Assembly (NCBI GenBank): GCA_029204225.1
Contig: CM055099.1
Span: 69,179,349 to 69,243,348 of the forward strand
Direction: 5' to 3'
Source: Diphasiastrum complanatum
Taxonomy: Eukaryota; Streptophyta; Lycopodiopsida; Lycopodiales; Lycopodiaceae
Length of the DNA: 64,000 nt
Below, one piece after another: positions 11,348 to 21,744 of the stretch (positions are counted from its first letter, which is position 1; the number at the start of each line of letters is the position of its first letter). Below the pieces are notes generated by a model that was given only the letters and a program-made list of their open reading frames with translations, was not told the DNA's origin and did not search any database. The position numbers and the translations under genes were made by a program.

Positions 11348-11687
11348 AGTTATGGACTTGATTCATTACATTCACCGCGTCCATTCTTTTATTGTTATTG
11401 GCTTAAGGGCCCTTTTTATTCATATACTGGCCTTGGGCCCTATTTGGTTATATTTTTTGGACTTAGTCACATTGATTTGGAGTGGGGGTGCTATTGAGAG
11501 GGCGCACTATTTTCTCTCCAAATCCTTTTTCCTCCCTTTTTTGAATCCTCCATTTGATTCAAGGAGAAAGTATAAATAGGGCATCATTGTATTCCTTTAT
11601 TCAGTTTATGATGATTGCTCCTCTTTAGCCTCCTTAAACATTCTCTTCCTGCTTTCTAGCATAGCTAGTGAATCTTAGCTTGTAACT
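11348..11687 (+). repeat. 3' LTR
   Basis: Preceded by the purine-rich primer TGCAAGGGAG (11338-11347). It starts AGTTATGGACTTG, ends TTGTAACT and is followed by CATGT. It is a near copy of 7833-8175. Confidence 0.85.
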
Positions 11688-11804
11688 CATGTGGCCCAAT
11701 ATTATATATTATGATTATCCTATTCACATCATTGTCGTGATTCAGTGTTGTTCTTTGTGGTTTTAGTTTAGTAACTTCGATTTTATGATTTATGATTTAT
11801 GGTT

Positions 11805-11806
<2 letters not shown>

Positions 11807-11863
<57 letters not shown>
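11807..11863. repeat. AG microsatellite flanked by 10-bp direct repeats
   Basis: About 57 bp of pure AG (CT on the other strand). TTATGGTTGT occurs immediately on both sides (11797-11806 and 11864-11873), like a target duplication. Confidence 0.85.
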
Positions 11864-11867
<4 letters not shown>

Positions 11868-12097
11868 GGTTGTTTTGTCAAAAATTGTTTCATTTAAGGC
11901 TAAAGTTCAATGACCCAATGTGTTCTTTTTTTTTTTATATGGGATGCAGCTATAGCGTAAACCTAGGAGTGAATACACCTAAAAGGGACCATCTTGCACC
12001 CGAAACAGTCGGCAAACTACAGAGTCATAATCCTCTCGATCAAAGCTTTCATTTGATACTCATATTGCCTTAAAAAATTTCAAAAAAAAAAAAATCA

Positions 12098-12156
12098 GTT
12101 CTACACGATTCTAATCGTGATTCTGAATCACGATTCAAAATCATGTTGCATCTATG
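12098..12156 (+). repeat. hAT right terminal inverted repeat
   Basis: Contains CGATTCTAATCGTGATTC motifs and ends TGTTGCATCTATG, the reverse complement of the left tip. TGATATTC follows at 12157-12164. Confidence 0.75.
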
Positions 12157-12164
12157 TGATATTC

Positions 12165-13335
12165 ATATCATGGACAGACTCTTTAAAGTCGTATTTCGTA
12201 TTATTAAACTTAACCTACGACCTTTGTCTATCCAAGTTCGTGGTACTATAAAATTAATGGTCTCGTTTTTTAAAGGATTTCATGATGCACTAAATCTCAT
12301 AAAATGATCAATAGCAATTAGAAATGGTCTTATTTTAAGGGATTTCTCATAAAATGATCAACAGCTCTACAAAGAAAGCCAAGAACATCGGATCCATTTT
12401 TGCATAAGTTGTGAATGCTTTTAACAGAGACAAATAAAGCTAGGCCCTGAAACAAATCAAAACAGAAAAGAAAGAGTTGAGCCTTCCAAGCAGTTGCGGC
12501 GAAAAAAACTGGAGGAAATATACAGGCCTGAAGGTAAGGTGGCAAAACTGCTGTGCAACATGAGCAGGAGAGTAGCTGGGAGTTTAAAGGATGTGGATTG
12601 GAGATGAGGGAGAACGCAGGTGTGCACAAGCTTTGTGGCTCCAGGGCTGCCACCTACCACACTGCATGCCATACATTTGTCAAGCATCCACCTCAAGCCT
12701 ATTATGTAACAATATTAGCATATTGAAGCACAGAGACAGTGGAACATTAAAGTTTTATTTTTCGCCTCAAGAAAACAAATGGATATGAACCTCATCATTA
12801 CCATATGTATGATTCATTCAAAACTCTTTCTGCAACACAATTTTCAAAGACATTCTAGGTCAACACATCTCTTCCAAACAAAGCGAATTGATTCGATATA
12901 TTCATAAGGTAACTGCTCCACATGGTTGTTATAAGCACTGCTTCAATATGTCAGCTTCTGCTTTGGAAGCTTTTATTAAAAAATCCCCGCCCACCCTGTT
13001 GCAAGGAAAACTAAGCAAAACTATTGGCCAACCTCTTCACTCAAATCTTAAGACCGCCAACTTCCAGCTTCAAGCATAATAATTACAAAAATGTCAAAAC
13101 TTTTACTAATCAGCCAAACATGGTAACTCTTTGTACCATAGAGAGGCAGTTATAAAGAATCAAAATTGCTAGGCACTTATACGAAAGATTAATAATTTGC
13201 TAATTTACAAGCAAACATCGTAAACAAGATTGATACAGAATCCCTCTGCATATGATGGGAAACAAGTACTATGTTGAAATAATTATGTACATTAAGAACT
13301 TATGTTACACTCTAGCTTTATAAGTTGACAGTCTG
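12165..13335. other. no gene seen; possible 3' flank of the host gene
   Basis: AT-rich DNA without coherent coding potential. It lies downstream, on the reverse strand, of the last exon at 13336-13345, so part may be 3' untranslated region. I could not fix a polyadenylation site. Confidence 0.4.
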
Positions 13336-13345
13336 TCATCTGGAC
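13336..13345 (-). CDS. putative terminal exon, last three residues and stop
   Basis: After the acceptor TTTTTCAG the phase left by the previous exon gives Arg-Ser-Arg and then TGA (13338-13336). The acceptor is good and the phase fits, but ten coding bases cannot prove an exon. Confidence 0.4.
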
Positions 13346-13453
13346 CTGAAAAAGCCAAGAAAAAATCATATGAGGATCTTCACTCCAAGATAATTAGATG
13401 TAACACGATGCAATAGAAATATTTATACACATGACCAAAAGAATTTTGCATAC

Positions 13454-13676
13454 CTGCTCGGCTCCTTAGTGTTATGCACCTCTTTGTTTGTCTCGGCTAT
13501 GGATGGATAGCAATTTGCAAATATGGTACACATAAGCTCACTAACTGATTTTTGGCTGAGTAATGCCAATGTTGAAGACTCCTTGGTTCCCCCAAGAGCA
13601 AATAGAATTTCCTGTGTTAAGAGCTTTCCGTCCTTGCCAGAAAGTAAAGAATTGAATGCATGATGTTCATTCCAGA
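13454..13676 (-). CDS. host gene exon 5 (visible numbering)
   Basis: An open 223-bp block encoding WNEHHAFNSLLSGKDG, LLTQEILFALGGTKES and LMCTIFANCYPSIAE, ending at the donor AG|GTATGC. Its proposed acceptor TTCAG lies only 48 bp from the preceding exon, shorter than usual for plant introns. Those 48 bp are a multiple of three and hold one in-frame TAA (13722-13720). Either a very small intron removes the stop, or the protein ends there and this block is 3' sequence. Confidence 0.55.
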
Positions 13677-13724
13677 CTGAACATCTTTGCAAAAATAATT
13701 TCCCAAAGATTGGAAACCATTAAC

Positions 13725-13827
13725 CATCATAGGGAAGATATGCTTGACTTTTGTTACTGTCACTAGATAATTGCAATATGCCACGCATTTGCAGATAAGG
13801 ATTCTCCAACAGCTTCTCGTTGTTACT
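13725..13827 (-). CDS. host gene exon 4
   Basis: Acceptor TATTTTCAG, then 103 bp encoding SNNEKLLENPYLQMRGIL and LQLSSDSNKSQAYLPYD, donor ATG|GTTAAT. It starts in phase 0, exactly as required by exon 3 more than 10 kb away. The segment is the best conserved part of the gene. Confidence 0.8.
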
Positions 13828-14510
13828 CTGAAAATATCAGACAGAAGAACATACCATTAAACTCAACTAGAAGTATATCGTATCTGCAACTGCTTAGTTT
13901 AAGAGCAAAAAAAATTGACCCAAAATTAACATTCTACGTCCTACTCAAAGACCAAATAGTAAACTTTTATGGACTCCAGCTATCAAACAACCTGTCATTC
14001 ATGGCACAAACTATCTGCAATTTACAATAGTACTATGCACATCTTTTAGAATCAGGTCAATTGTGCAAGCATACACTTATATGTAGACTAACAAGCGAAG
14101 TTTGTATGAAGCATGCTGAGCCATATGAAGTTCGGTGTAGGAAGTTCATTTTGATTTCTCACAATGTGTCTGTTAATCATGCAGTGACGCAAATATTAAG
14201 AACTTCTATTTACTTTTGCCTATACCAATAGCAAATCTCCAACTAAGATCCCTAGAAAATAGTATTCCCCTACAAAGAGTTCAAGACACCAAACTCAATG
14301 ATCTGAGAGATAAGAGTCTCTAGCTCCTATTTATACTTAGTCAAGAGCATCCTGATGGTCAAATATAATGCCTATTTTACACCTAATCTCTAGTTCAACT
14401 TAGTCGAGACTCGATACAAGAAGTACAAATTTAATAGGGGAAATTTATTGAAAACACATTGTAGACCACCTTTTGTAACCTTACTAGGTTTAGAGCAAGT
14501 CAGAACTCAC
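13828..14510. other. intronic DNA
   Basis: Part of the 10.6-kb intron between exons 3 and 4. AT-rich, with no element recognised before the CT tract at 14511. Confidence 0.5.
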
Positions 14511-14513
14511 TCC

Positions 14514-14546
<33 letters not shown>

Positions 14547-14548
14547 AG
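14511..14548. repeat. CT microsatellite at the 5' edge of LINE copy A
   Basis: CT repeat, slightly impure at its left end, abutting the GC-rich start of the LINE. No LINE 3' tail is visible to its left, so this tract may be pre-existing target sequence. Confidence 0.85.
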
Positions 14549-14573
14549 GGCGCCATCTGAGTTGGCAGCAGCT

Positions 14574-15730
14574 ATGGTGCCTCCTCTCTCTTGTGCTGCT
14601 CGCAGGACCCCCTACCCCTTTGCTCCCCTAACCCCTCGCTCTCCTACCTCACCCTCCCCCCCCTCGCTGCCAATTCAGCCCCCCTCGCTACTGCCACCTA
14701 CCCTACCCCACCCCTCACTGCTGCCGCCACATCAGCCTCCCCCCCTCGCTGCTGCTGCCACCTCAGACCTCGCTGCTGCCACCTCAGCCTCCCCCCTCGC
14801 TGCTGCCACCACCTTAGCCCCTCGCTGCCACCTCGAAGCTGATGTCCAATGAGATGCTGCTGCCGTGGCACCCCCCTCCACCTCATCCCTCTTTTCTTCT
14901 TCTTTCTCCTCTTCTTCTTCTTCTCTCACTTCTTCTTCTCTCACTACTACTCGTCCCTCTATTTCATCCTCTTCCTCTTCCACATCGTCTTCACACCAAT
15001 CCACAGCTCCTCCATCTACCACATACATTCCCTACACTCCCTCCAAATCAATTGAACTCTTTTCCTCTTGGGAAGCTGACCAAATGAGAGCAGATTTCCA
15101 GCTTTTGAAGCAAGAACTTTCACAGTTGAAAGGAGTAGTGGTCTCCTTACTAAAGGAAAAGAACTTGTTTCAATCCAAAGTCGCCTCATTGGAGCAAGTG
15201 ATCAACACTAAGCAGGTTGCAGCCTCGGAAACGACCACCACCATGATACGGGAGCTTGAGAGTAAAATTGAGCAACATAGATTCATGGGCAGCAGTCTTG
15301 AAGAAAGGCACCAAGCCTAGCGCCCCCATTTCCTTAGTCATCTCAGCCACCATTTCGGAAGAGTGGTCAAGGGAGCAAAAGGCCCATAACATCAGGGTTC
15401 GTGGGATACCGGACACACAGGATGCCAGCACCGAAGCTACGAGATTTCTCGAGACCACTCTAGGACATGTGACAGATGGGCTAGATACAGCTTGGAGAAC
15501 CGCCAGAGATGCAGCTACACCTCATTCGCTTCACATCCCTAGACAGCCGCAAAGAGGCTTTACGCTATAAAGCCAAGTTACGTGGCACTACCATATATAT
15601 GGATGACGATCTTACCTCCAGGGAGAGGCGTAAAGCCTTCCAGGTGGCTCGAGAGACTAGTAGACGGGTCATATATCGAGATGGTCAGATACGGTTTTGT
15701 GCTGGCACCCCTAGCAGTTGACAAAGCTAG
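14574..15730 (+). pseudogene. LINE A ORF1 (nucleic-acid-binding protein), frameshifted
   Basis: Starts near 14574 with MVPPLSCAARRTPYPF, followed by a long Pro/Ala/Ser-rich segment, then a coiled-coil-like stretch (about 15060-15300). The conserved C-terminal domain (IRVRGIPDTQDA, LRGTTIYMDDDL, ending near the TAG at 15728-15730) resembles the RRM plus C-terminal domain of other LINE ORF1 proteins, which bind element RNA. It is broken by several frameshifts and an extra TGA at 15719-15721. Confidence 0.7.
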
Positions 15731-15770
15731 GAATTCGGGGCCCCCGAGATTGGGAGCATCCCAGGGCCCC
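15728..15770 (+). promoter_or_regulatory. conserved TAG and GC-rich hairpin between ORF1 and ORF2 (copy A)
   Basis: TAG at 15728-15730, six bases, then GGGGCCC paired with GGGCCCC (15737-15770). ORF2 continues in the same frame with EFGAPEIGSIPGP and IGVWNCDG, without an ATG before the endonuclease motif. Confidence 0.6.
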
Positions 15771-16478
15771 ATCCATACCATCTTCAGATTGGGGTATGGA
15801 ATTGTGATGGCATCCACTCATCCTCTACAGCAGGTAATCTGATTGACTTTATCATTGGACAAGACCTATTGTTTTTCATGATGACTCACAAGAGCCAAGT
15901 GCACGGTTTACCCACCTTCCCGAGATACATATGGGATTCACTATACAGATTTGAGACTAGATCAGCAAGTGGTTGTTGTTCGGGAGGAGTGGCTTGTCTC
16001 TACAGAGAGTCCCTTCATCAGATGTTTGAGTTTGTCAGGCATGATGAGCATGCACGGTATATTTGGCTTCGTATCACAAGACGAGCGATTGGTTTGAATA
16101 GGGATATCTTCATTGTTGCCTACTATTTTCCTCCAGAGTCCTCCTTTGTTGAGGGTGTTGGCTCACCTTATTTGGACCTTTCAGTGGATATCATCACATT
16201 TGCAGAGCGGGGGCATATTTTCCTCACTGGGTATCTTAATGCCCAGACAGAGTTCCATGATGCTACAGATCAGATGCCAGTTCATGCCCTTGATAGTGAC
16301 AGCTTGGAAATCACCAGGATTCTGAAGATGGACCGGGACCTATTAAATCATATGGTGAGTACCTGTTACAGTTTGGTCAGGCACATGAGTTAGCCATTTA
16401 TAATGGCCTACCTCATTGGCCTAAATCTGGCAGCTATACTTGTCACCCTCACAATGGCGGTCATAGTGTGGTTAATTA
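15731..16478 (+). pseudogene. LINE A ORF2 endonuclease, N-terminal part
   Basis: APE-like endonuclease blocks: WNCDG (catalytic Asn region), GGVACLYRES, then LTGYLNAQT in place of the usual LTGDFNART (an altered catalytic Asp), and NGGHSVVNY just before the gypsy insertion. This domain nicks target DNA to start reverse transcription. Frameshifts and the altered Asp indicate decay. Confidence 0.7.
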
Positions 16479-16483
16479 TCCAT

Positions 16484-16788
16484 GTGGTCACAGGGGTCGT
16501 GTCCAGCGTACACGACCAACAGGGCAAGACAGTGTGAGTAGTGTGCCCCAGCATGGTCCATAGCTATGGCGGGCCTAACACAGTCTAGGGACCTTGTCAG
16601 CAGGACAGGGCCCCTAGTTGGGTCCCGACGTGCAGTCTGCCACGTCAGTGCCACGTGGCCGACACTTGGCAGTTGCATGCTACCAGTCCTCCCACTGGGC
16701 TAGGAGGGACTTACTCTATATCAGGGAGTAGGCAAGGTTGGGTGGATCAATTAGTGTTTGCCCTACTGTGGTGTTAGGATCTATTACA
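16484..16788 (+). repeat. 5' LTR, outer end damaged
   Basis: From about 16494 onward it matches the 3' LTR almost base for base, ending GGATCTATTACA. The first ~50 bp of the 3' LTR (TGTTATGAGCTCGTGACC onward) have no counterpart here. Confidence 0.85.
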
Positions 16789-16789
16789 C

Positions 16790-16802
16790 TGGTATCAGAG
16801 CC
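16790..16802 (+). other. primer-binding site
   Basis: TGGTATCAGAGCC, a perfect plant initiator tRNA-Met site, one base after the LTR end. Confidence 0.9.
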
Positions 16803-17579
16803 ATCTCCATCTTTGGGAGCTTAGTAGCAACAGTAGAGAAAGCTATCAGAAGATAGGAAAATTCTCTCAGATTCTCAGAAATTAAAGTAGCAGGGCCAGC
16901 GCTGTAGGAACAGCTTTCTACCGACCAAAAGTTTGTAGGAAAGCTTGCTTACCAGATAGAAATGAGTTAAATTTCTGGAGCAGGTCCAGCGCTGCAAATC
17001 CAGACCTCATCTCTGATTTTTGCCATCAGATTCGGGAAATTAGAATGAAATTTCGAAGAGAAAGAGTGGTGCTGATCCAGCGCTGATAGTACCCACATCT
17101 ATTCTGATTTTCAGAATCATTTTTGGTTTAAAATCAAAGGTTTTTGGAGCAATTAGATCGCTGTCCAGTCAGCGAGGGTAGAGAGACACCAAAATCAGAA
17201 ATTGAAACACTTTTTGTGTCTCAAATCAGAAGAAAACGGACCAGTTAGATTGCTGTCAGATCAGCGAGGGTAGGCAACTATCAACCTCAGAAAGTTTGGC
17301 ACTTTTTGGAGTTCTTTGCCTCGTTTTTTGAAGCCTCACATCTGCAATAAGATCAGCGAGCTACTCTACTCAAGGAACTGGAAATTTTGACACCGTTTTG
17401 GAGCTTCAAGCTGGGATTTTCCGGGACAGCAAGTCTGAAATCTTGGGTAAAAGAGCTGAGAGGGTTCCTCTTTGTATTTTCTTTGGAAGTACAGTCCTCA
17501 GAAACAGCTAAGTCATCTTTCCTTTCCCTTGTACAGTTTTTTTTTCAGAAGTTAAGGTACCTCTCTTTCAGTTCTGAAA

Positions 17580-18569
17580 ATGACCACTTCTCAAGGACCT
17601 GATCAACCCCCGGAGAGAGGCATCGACGAACTTGAAACAAAAGCCTTGGCTTACAGTAAAGGGAAAGAACCTATGGAAATGGAAGAACAAGAACAGTTCG
17701 CCGAAGGACTCGACGAATTGGTTACCAAAGAGCAGTTTCTTCACTTGGTAACAGAGGTGGATGAACTGAAGTTGGCATTAGCCAATTTCAAGTCCAGTGT
17801 GGATGACTCGTTCGCTGAAAGGTTTGATTTTGAGTTCCGCGAAAGGAAGCCTTCCCTTCACTTCTCAGTTATCCCCTTCTCCACTTCCATCAGTTTCGGG
17901 TGAGACTTTGCGGTCTCACCCCAGTGTTTTTAAAGATTTAAAGCCTCCTACTTTTATTGGGGAAGAAAAGGATAGAAATGCAGACATTCTACAAACCTTC
18001 CTCAGCAAATGGAAGAACATTCATGCTCTTAAACAGACCCCTGACCATTTGCAAGCAATTGAAGCAAGTCTTTCCTTATGGCCCATGGCCTATAAGTGGT
18101 GGTTAAATCTCCAGGAGACTGGGCAGACTCCCCGGTCATGGAAGGCCTTTGAAGAAGCCTTCCTAAGAGAATTCCCACCTGAGAATGAACTTGATAGAGC
18201 CTGGGAAGCCTGGGAAAGAACAGTAATGGACAAGTCCCTCATCCAATATATCTCGCAGTACCGAGAAGCAATTTTGAAAATTAAAGAATGCCTATGATAA
18301 CCGAGCTAAGTTTTACTCAGATTTGCAATGAGTTACTCGAGTCCTTGAGAGGGAAGTGCCAGCATGATGCATTCTTCTCTACTATCTGGAACTCAGTCCA
18401 GAGCAGACAGTTACAGACTCCAAAACCAGTTCCCAGGCTGGTGCCAGTTCATCCAAGAATACGGCAGCTTCCGTTGAGGATGATGATGAGTCCGAGTATA
18501 CGTCAGATGACGTTGAGGATTCTAAGCCTGTATTACCCAAGCAAACCCCAGTGGTTGAGGGTCAGTTGA
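17580..18569 (+). pseudogene. gypsy Gag, frameshifted
   Basis: Begins MTTSQGPDQPPERGIDEL with an acidic coiled-coil-like N-terminus. It continues in a second frame with the gag domain (LKPPTFIGEEKDRNADIL, WPMAYKWWLNLQETG, FEEAFLREFPPENEL), and is broken again near 18297. The gag domain builds the particle. No zinc knuckle is visible before the jump to integrase. Confidence 0.75.
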
Positions 18570-18613
18570 CTCAAGGGTTCAAATGGAAATAGTATTCCAT
18601 TCAGGATGAGTAC

Positions 18614-19613
18614 TTGCCCTATAGAGATAGAGTATGTGTCCCCAATTCAGAGGATTATAGGCAGCAGGTCCTATATGAATGTCATGACAATCCTAGTGCG
18701 GGACACCCAGGCATACAGAAGACCTATGAGCTTCTTTGTAGGCAATTTTTCTGGCCCAGTATGAAAAAGGACGTCCAACAATATGTAACCAGTTGCCAGA
18801 AATGTCAAGTAATCAAAGCAGAGCGTTTAAAGACAGGAGGGTTGTTGCAGCCCTTAGAAATACTAGCTGGTAAATGGGAGAGTATCTCCATGGATTTTAT
18901 AGTAGGCCTGCCTAAAACCCAAAAGGGTAATGACGCTATATGGGTCACAGTGGACCGTTTGACCAAAATGGGTCATTTTATTCTGACCAAAACAACCGGT
19001 AGAGCTCTAGAGTTAGCGAGGTTGTTTGTAGACGGGCTATTTAAATTGTACGGTCTACCTTCCGGCATAGTTAGCGACCGGGACAGTAAGTTTAATGGAA
19101 ATTTTTGGAGGGCAGTATTCCATCATCTCCATACTAAACTTAATATGAGTACCACCGACCATCCACAGTCGGACGGTCAAACAGAGAGGGTAAATTAGGT
19201 GCTGGAGGATATGCTTCGTGCATACGTCAGCAAGAAGCAGACTAATTGGGAGGAGTATCTCTCGATATTAGAGTTTGCTTACAACAGTACCAAACATTCA
19301 GCTACGGGATACAGCCCATTTATGCTGATGTACGGTTTTCAGCCACGCTCACCCACAGCTGTAGGGTTTAAACAAGAAAAAGTTGAAGCAGCCAGAAACT
19401 TTTTAGAGGACCTAAACCAGAAGCATTAGGCAGTCCTAAGATCAAGCCAAGCATTATGCAGATCGTAGAGAGACGCAGACTCGTCATACTCTATACCGAG
19501 AATATTAGGTCAAGTGGAATGATCAGCCAGTTGAGAATGCCACTTGGGAAAGAGGCAGCGTCCTTCGCAAGATTTTTCCAGACTTTGTCTTAGAAGACCA
19601 AGACGATTCTTAA
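18614..19613 (+). pseudogene. gypsy integrase with chromodomain-like end, interrupted by stops
   Basis: Zinc-binding region (ECHDNPSAGHPGIQKTYELL, CQKCQ), then the catalytic core with all three acidic residues in context: MDFIVGLP (Asp), SDRDSKF (Asp) and QTERVN (Glu). A TAG at 19196-19198 replaces the Gln codon usual after TERVN. The frame then continues with VLEDMLRAYV and YNSTKHSATGYSPF. A last block (19509-19613) reads VKWNDQPVENATWERG, a chromodomain-like motif ending in TAA just before the polypurine tract. Integrase inserts the element DNA; this copy is dead. Confidence 0.82.
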
Positions 19614-19624
19614 GGGGGAGGGAG
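19614..19624 (+). other. polypurine tract
   Basis: GGGGGAGGGAG directly before the 3' LTR; primes plus-strand DNA synthesis in LTR elements. Confidence 0.85.
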
Positions 19625-19982
19625 TGTTATGAGCTCGTGACCAGTGCCGAACCCTAGAGAACACAGATAGGTCAGATACCACAGTCAGGGTTGTGTCCAG
19701 CGTACACGACCAACAGGGCAAGACAGTGTGAGTAGTGTGCCCTAGAACGGTCCATAGCTATGGCGGGCCTAACATAGTCTAGGGACCTTGTCAGCAGGAC
19801 AGGGCCCCTAGTTGGGTCCCGACGTGCAGTCCGCCACGTCAGTGCCACGTGGCCGACACTTGGCAGTTGCATGCTACCAGTCCTCACACTGGGCTAGGAG
19901 GGGCTTACTCTATATCAGGGAGTAGGCAAGGTTGGGTGGATCAGTTAGTGTTTGCCCTACTGTGGTGTTAGGATCTATTACA
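19625..19982 (+). repeat. 3' LTR
   Basis: 358 bp, TGTTATGAGCTC to GATCTATTACA, with canonical TG...CA ends. TCCAT follows, and LINE A sequence resumes. Confidence 0.9.
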
Positions 19983-19987
19983 TCCAT

Positions 19988-21744
19988 CCCTCTCATTCAC
20001 AACTTCCATATCTCCCCTACCACCCTCTCTGATCATTCATTCCTATCCTTCGCTATTGGCCACCTTCCACCACCACAACCTCAAAACCAGTCCATACTTC
20101 CCCGTGCACCCAAATACACTTTCCACCCCCTCTCTATACCACTCTACCAGGAAGCCCTCACCTCCTTACTTCACTCTTTTCCACATAGCGAACCTCTAGA
20201 GTCACAAGCCGCCTTCCTCACCACCTGTCTCCACATTGTTTTCCCCTCTAAACCTCATAACCACAAACCAGTCCATCCACGATCATCCTGACCTTTCCAT
20301 CCACCGTGGTATGACGCAGAATGCTGATCCCTTCACCACTCTGTCACATGCTTGTTTCCACGCCCGCCATCTCCTCCGCTCTTCACGACAATTGTACAAC
20401 CGCACACTTTGTCGAAAAAAATATGCCTATGATGACTCTGAAGGAAACCGTCTTCTGAACCTCCTTTTCAGCTCCTCCTAGTGCCTTTTGGCATGAGTTT
20501 ATCCCTCGTACCCCACCCCCTCTTCTGGACGATTTACATATTTGGACTGACTATGCTGCCCAACTTTACACTATACCCACCCCTGACCTTCACCTCTGAC
20601 TTGGTTCGGGCAGCAATCAAAACGCTGAAAACCCACTGCACCAGAGACCTTGAAGACCTTGAATCTGAGCTAATGATTCACGCCTCCAATATCCTTGCCC
20701 CTACATTATCCACTCTCCTCAACCATGAGGTTGTTGAGGGCTTCCCATCCTCTTGGTGCACCAACATCATACATCCTATCCATAAAAACGATGACCCCAT
20801 GGTACCTGGTAATTACTGCACTATCATGATTGGACATGTTCTCACGAAGTTATATGGCACCATTCTATAGTTTGTAGTTAGCTCAGAGGCAAAGTCCCGA
20901 AGATTACATGCTTTGGGTCAGGCAGGGTTCCATGCTCATTATTCCACTACAGATCACATATTCACACTTCGAGTCCTCATTGAGGAAGCTAGACACAGGA
21001 GAGAAAAGGTTTACTGTTGTTTTGTGGACTTCAGGAAATCCTTTGATTTTGTCCCACGCTCCTTACTTATCCAGAGACTCCGAGACCTGGGTTTCTCTAT
21101 AGATATTATTCTAGCCGTCATGGCTCTCTATGAGAGGGTTTTGGGTTGCTTTTGTCATGGTAGTGGCATTTCTGAGCAGATCTGGAGTACTATTGGCGTT
21201 AAGCAGGGATGCTCTCTCTCACCAGTTCTCTTTGGATTATATATTGACGAGCTAAAGCAGGTCATCTCTCAGTGTGGTGGGGACGGTTGTCGGCTTGGGG
21301 ACATTCTGATTGACATCCTTCTCTATGATGATGATGTGATACTAGTCTCCCATACCAGAGAGGGATTATAGAGACAGTTGGACTATTTACACCCCTTTTG
21401 TACTCAGTGGGGTTTAGGGGTGAACCTCTCGAAGACCAAAGTTATGGTCTTCAATACCTCTCGGGCCTTCATGCAGCGCCAGCAGGAGCTTACCTTTGAT
21501 GGACAGTCCCTAGAGGTGGTCTCTTCATACACTTACCTGGGTGTGCTCTTCTCTGGTCCTACCTTCAGTATGAGACAGGCGGCTACTTCTAGACTTGGGA
21601 AGGGCCACTCTTCCCTAGTCCAGCTGGAGAGATTTTGCTTCCGTAAGTCTATTCAGGATGCCCCAAGTAAGTGCAAACTGTTTGACACCATTGTCACCCC
21701 TTCAGCCTTGTATGCGGCAGAGATATGGTGTACAGGACTATCAT
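19988..21744 (+). pseudogene. LINE A ORF2: end of endonuclease, linker and reverse transcriptase
   Basis: Resumes with the endonuclease end (LSDHSFLSF), a linker with several frame changes, then reverse transcriptase blocks: YGTIL, GQAGFHAHYSTTDHIF, VYCCFVDFRKSFDFVP, GVKQGCSLSPVLFGLYIDE. The active site reads YDDD instead of the YADD seen in sister copies. The thumb follows (VNLSKTKVMVF). A TAG interrupts at 21369-21371. The copy ends at AEIWCTGLS where an LTR fragment begins. Confidence 0.8.

Larger units (their letters stand above)
7833..11687 (+). mobile_element. non-autonomous Ty3/gypsy element, gag plus remnants, AG...CT LTRs
   Basis: Two direct LTRs of about 340 bp (7833-8175 and 11348-11687) enclose a primer site, a repeat-rich leader, a gag ORF, a protease-region remnant and a chromodomain-like tail. 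Reverse transcriptase, RNase H and the integrase core are absent, so it cannot move alone. CATGT flanks both ends (7828-7832 and 11688-11692), a 5-bp target duplication fitting gypsy integration. The element at 24850-28378 shares the LTR start, the protease-region remnant and the chromodomain tail and retains pol, so it represents the autonomous relative. Confidence 0.85.
3815..12156 (+). mobile_element. hAT-superfamily DNA transposon (with nested gypsy element)
   Basis: The left end starts CATAGATGCAGC and the right end finishes TGTTGCATCTATG, an inverted repeat followed on both sides by further AATCGYGATT-type matches. The same 8-bp direct repeat TGATATTC flanks both ends (3807-3814 and 12157-12164), the target-duplication length of the hAT superfamily. 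Inside are transposase pieces matching plant hAT proteins (5527-7760). A gypsy retroelement with its own target duplication was inserted at 7833-11687; without it the transposon is about 4.5 kb. The subterminal 11960-12080 segment is shared with the shorter element at 33334-34036, which defines a family. Confidence 0.82.
16484..19982 (+). mobile_element. chromodomain Ty3/gypsy element, internally deleted
   Basis: LTRs at 16484-16788 and 19625-19982 enclose a primer site, gag, the integrase and a chromodomain-like end. Protease, reverse transcriptase and RNase H are gone: gag runs into the integrase near 18590. TCCAT occurs on both flanks (16479-16483 and 19983-19987), a 5-bp target duplication inside LINE A. 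The 5' LTR lacks about 50 bp near its outer end. Confidence 0.85.
14549..21744 (+). mobile_element. LINE copy A (family Y), split by a gypsy element
   Basis: The order is Pro/Ser/Ala-rich ORF1 start, coiled coil, RRM-like ORF1 end, TAG, endonuclease (to 16478), then a 3.5-kb gypsy insertion (16484-19982), then the rest of the endonuclease and the reverse transcriptase to 21744. The right portion resumes at the very next LINE residues (FHISPTTLSDHSFLSF), which shows nesting. The 3' end is lost where an LTR fragment begins at 21745. Many frameshifts make it inactive. Confidence 0.88.
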
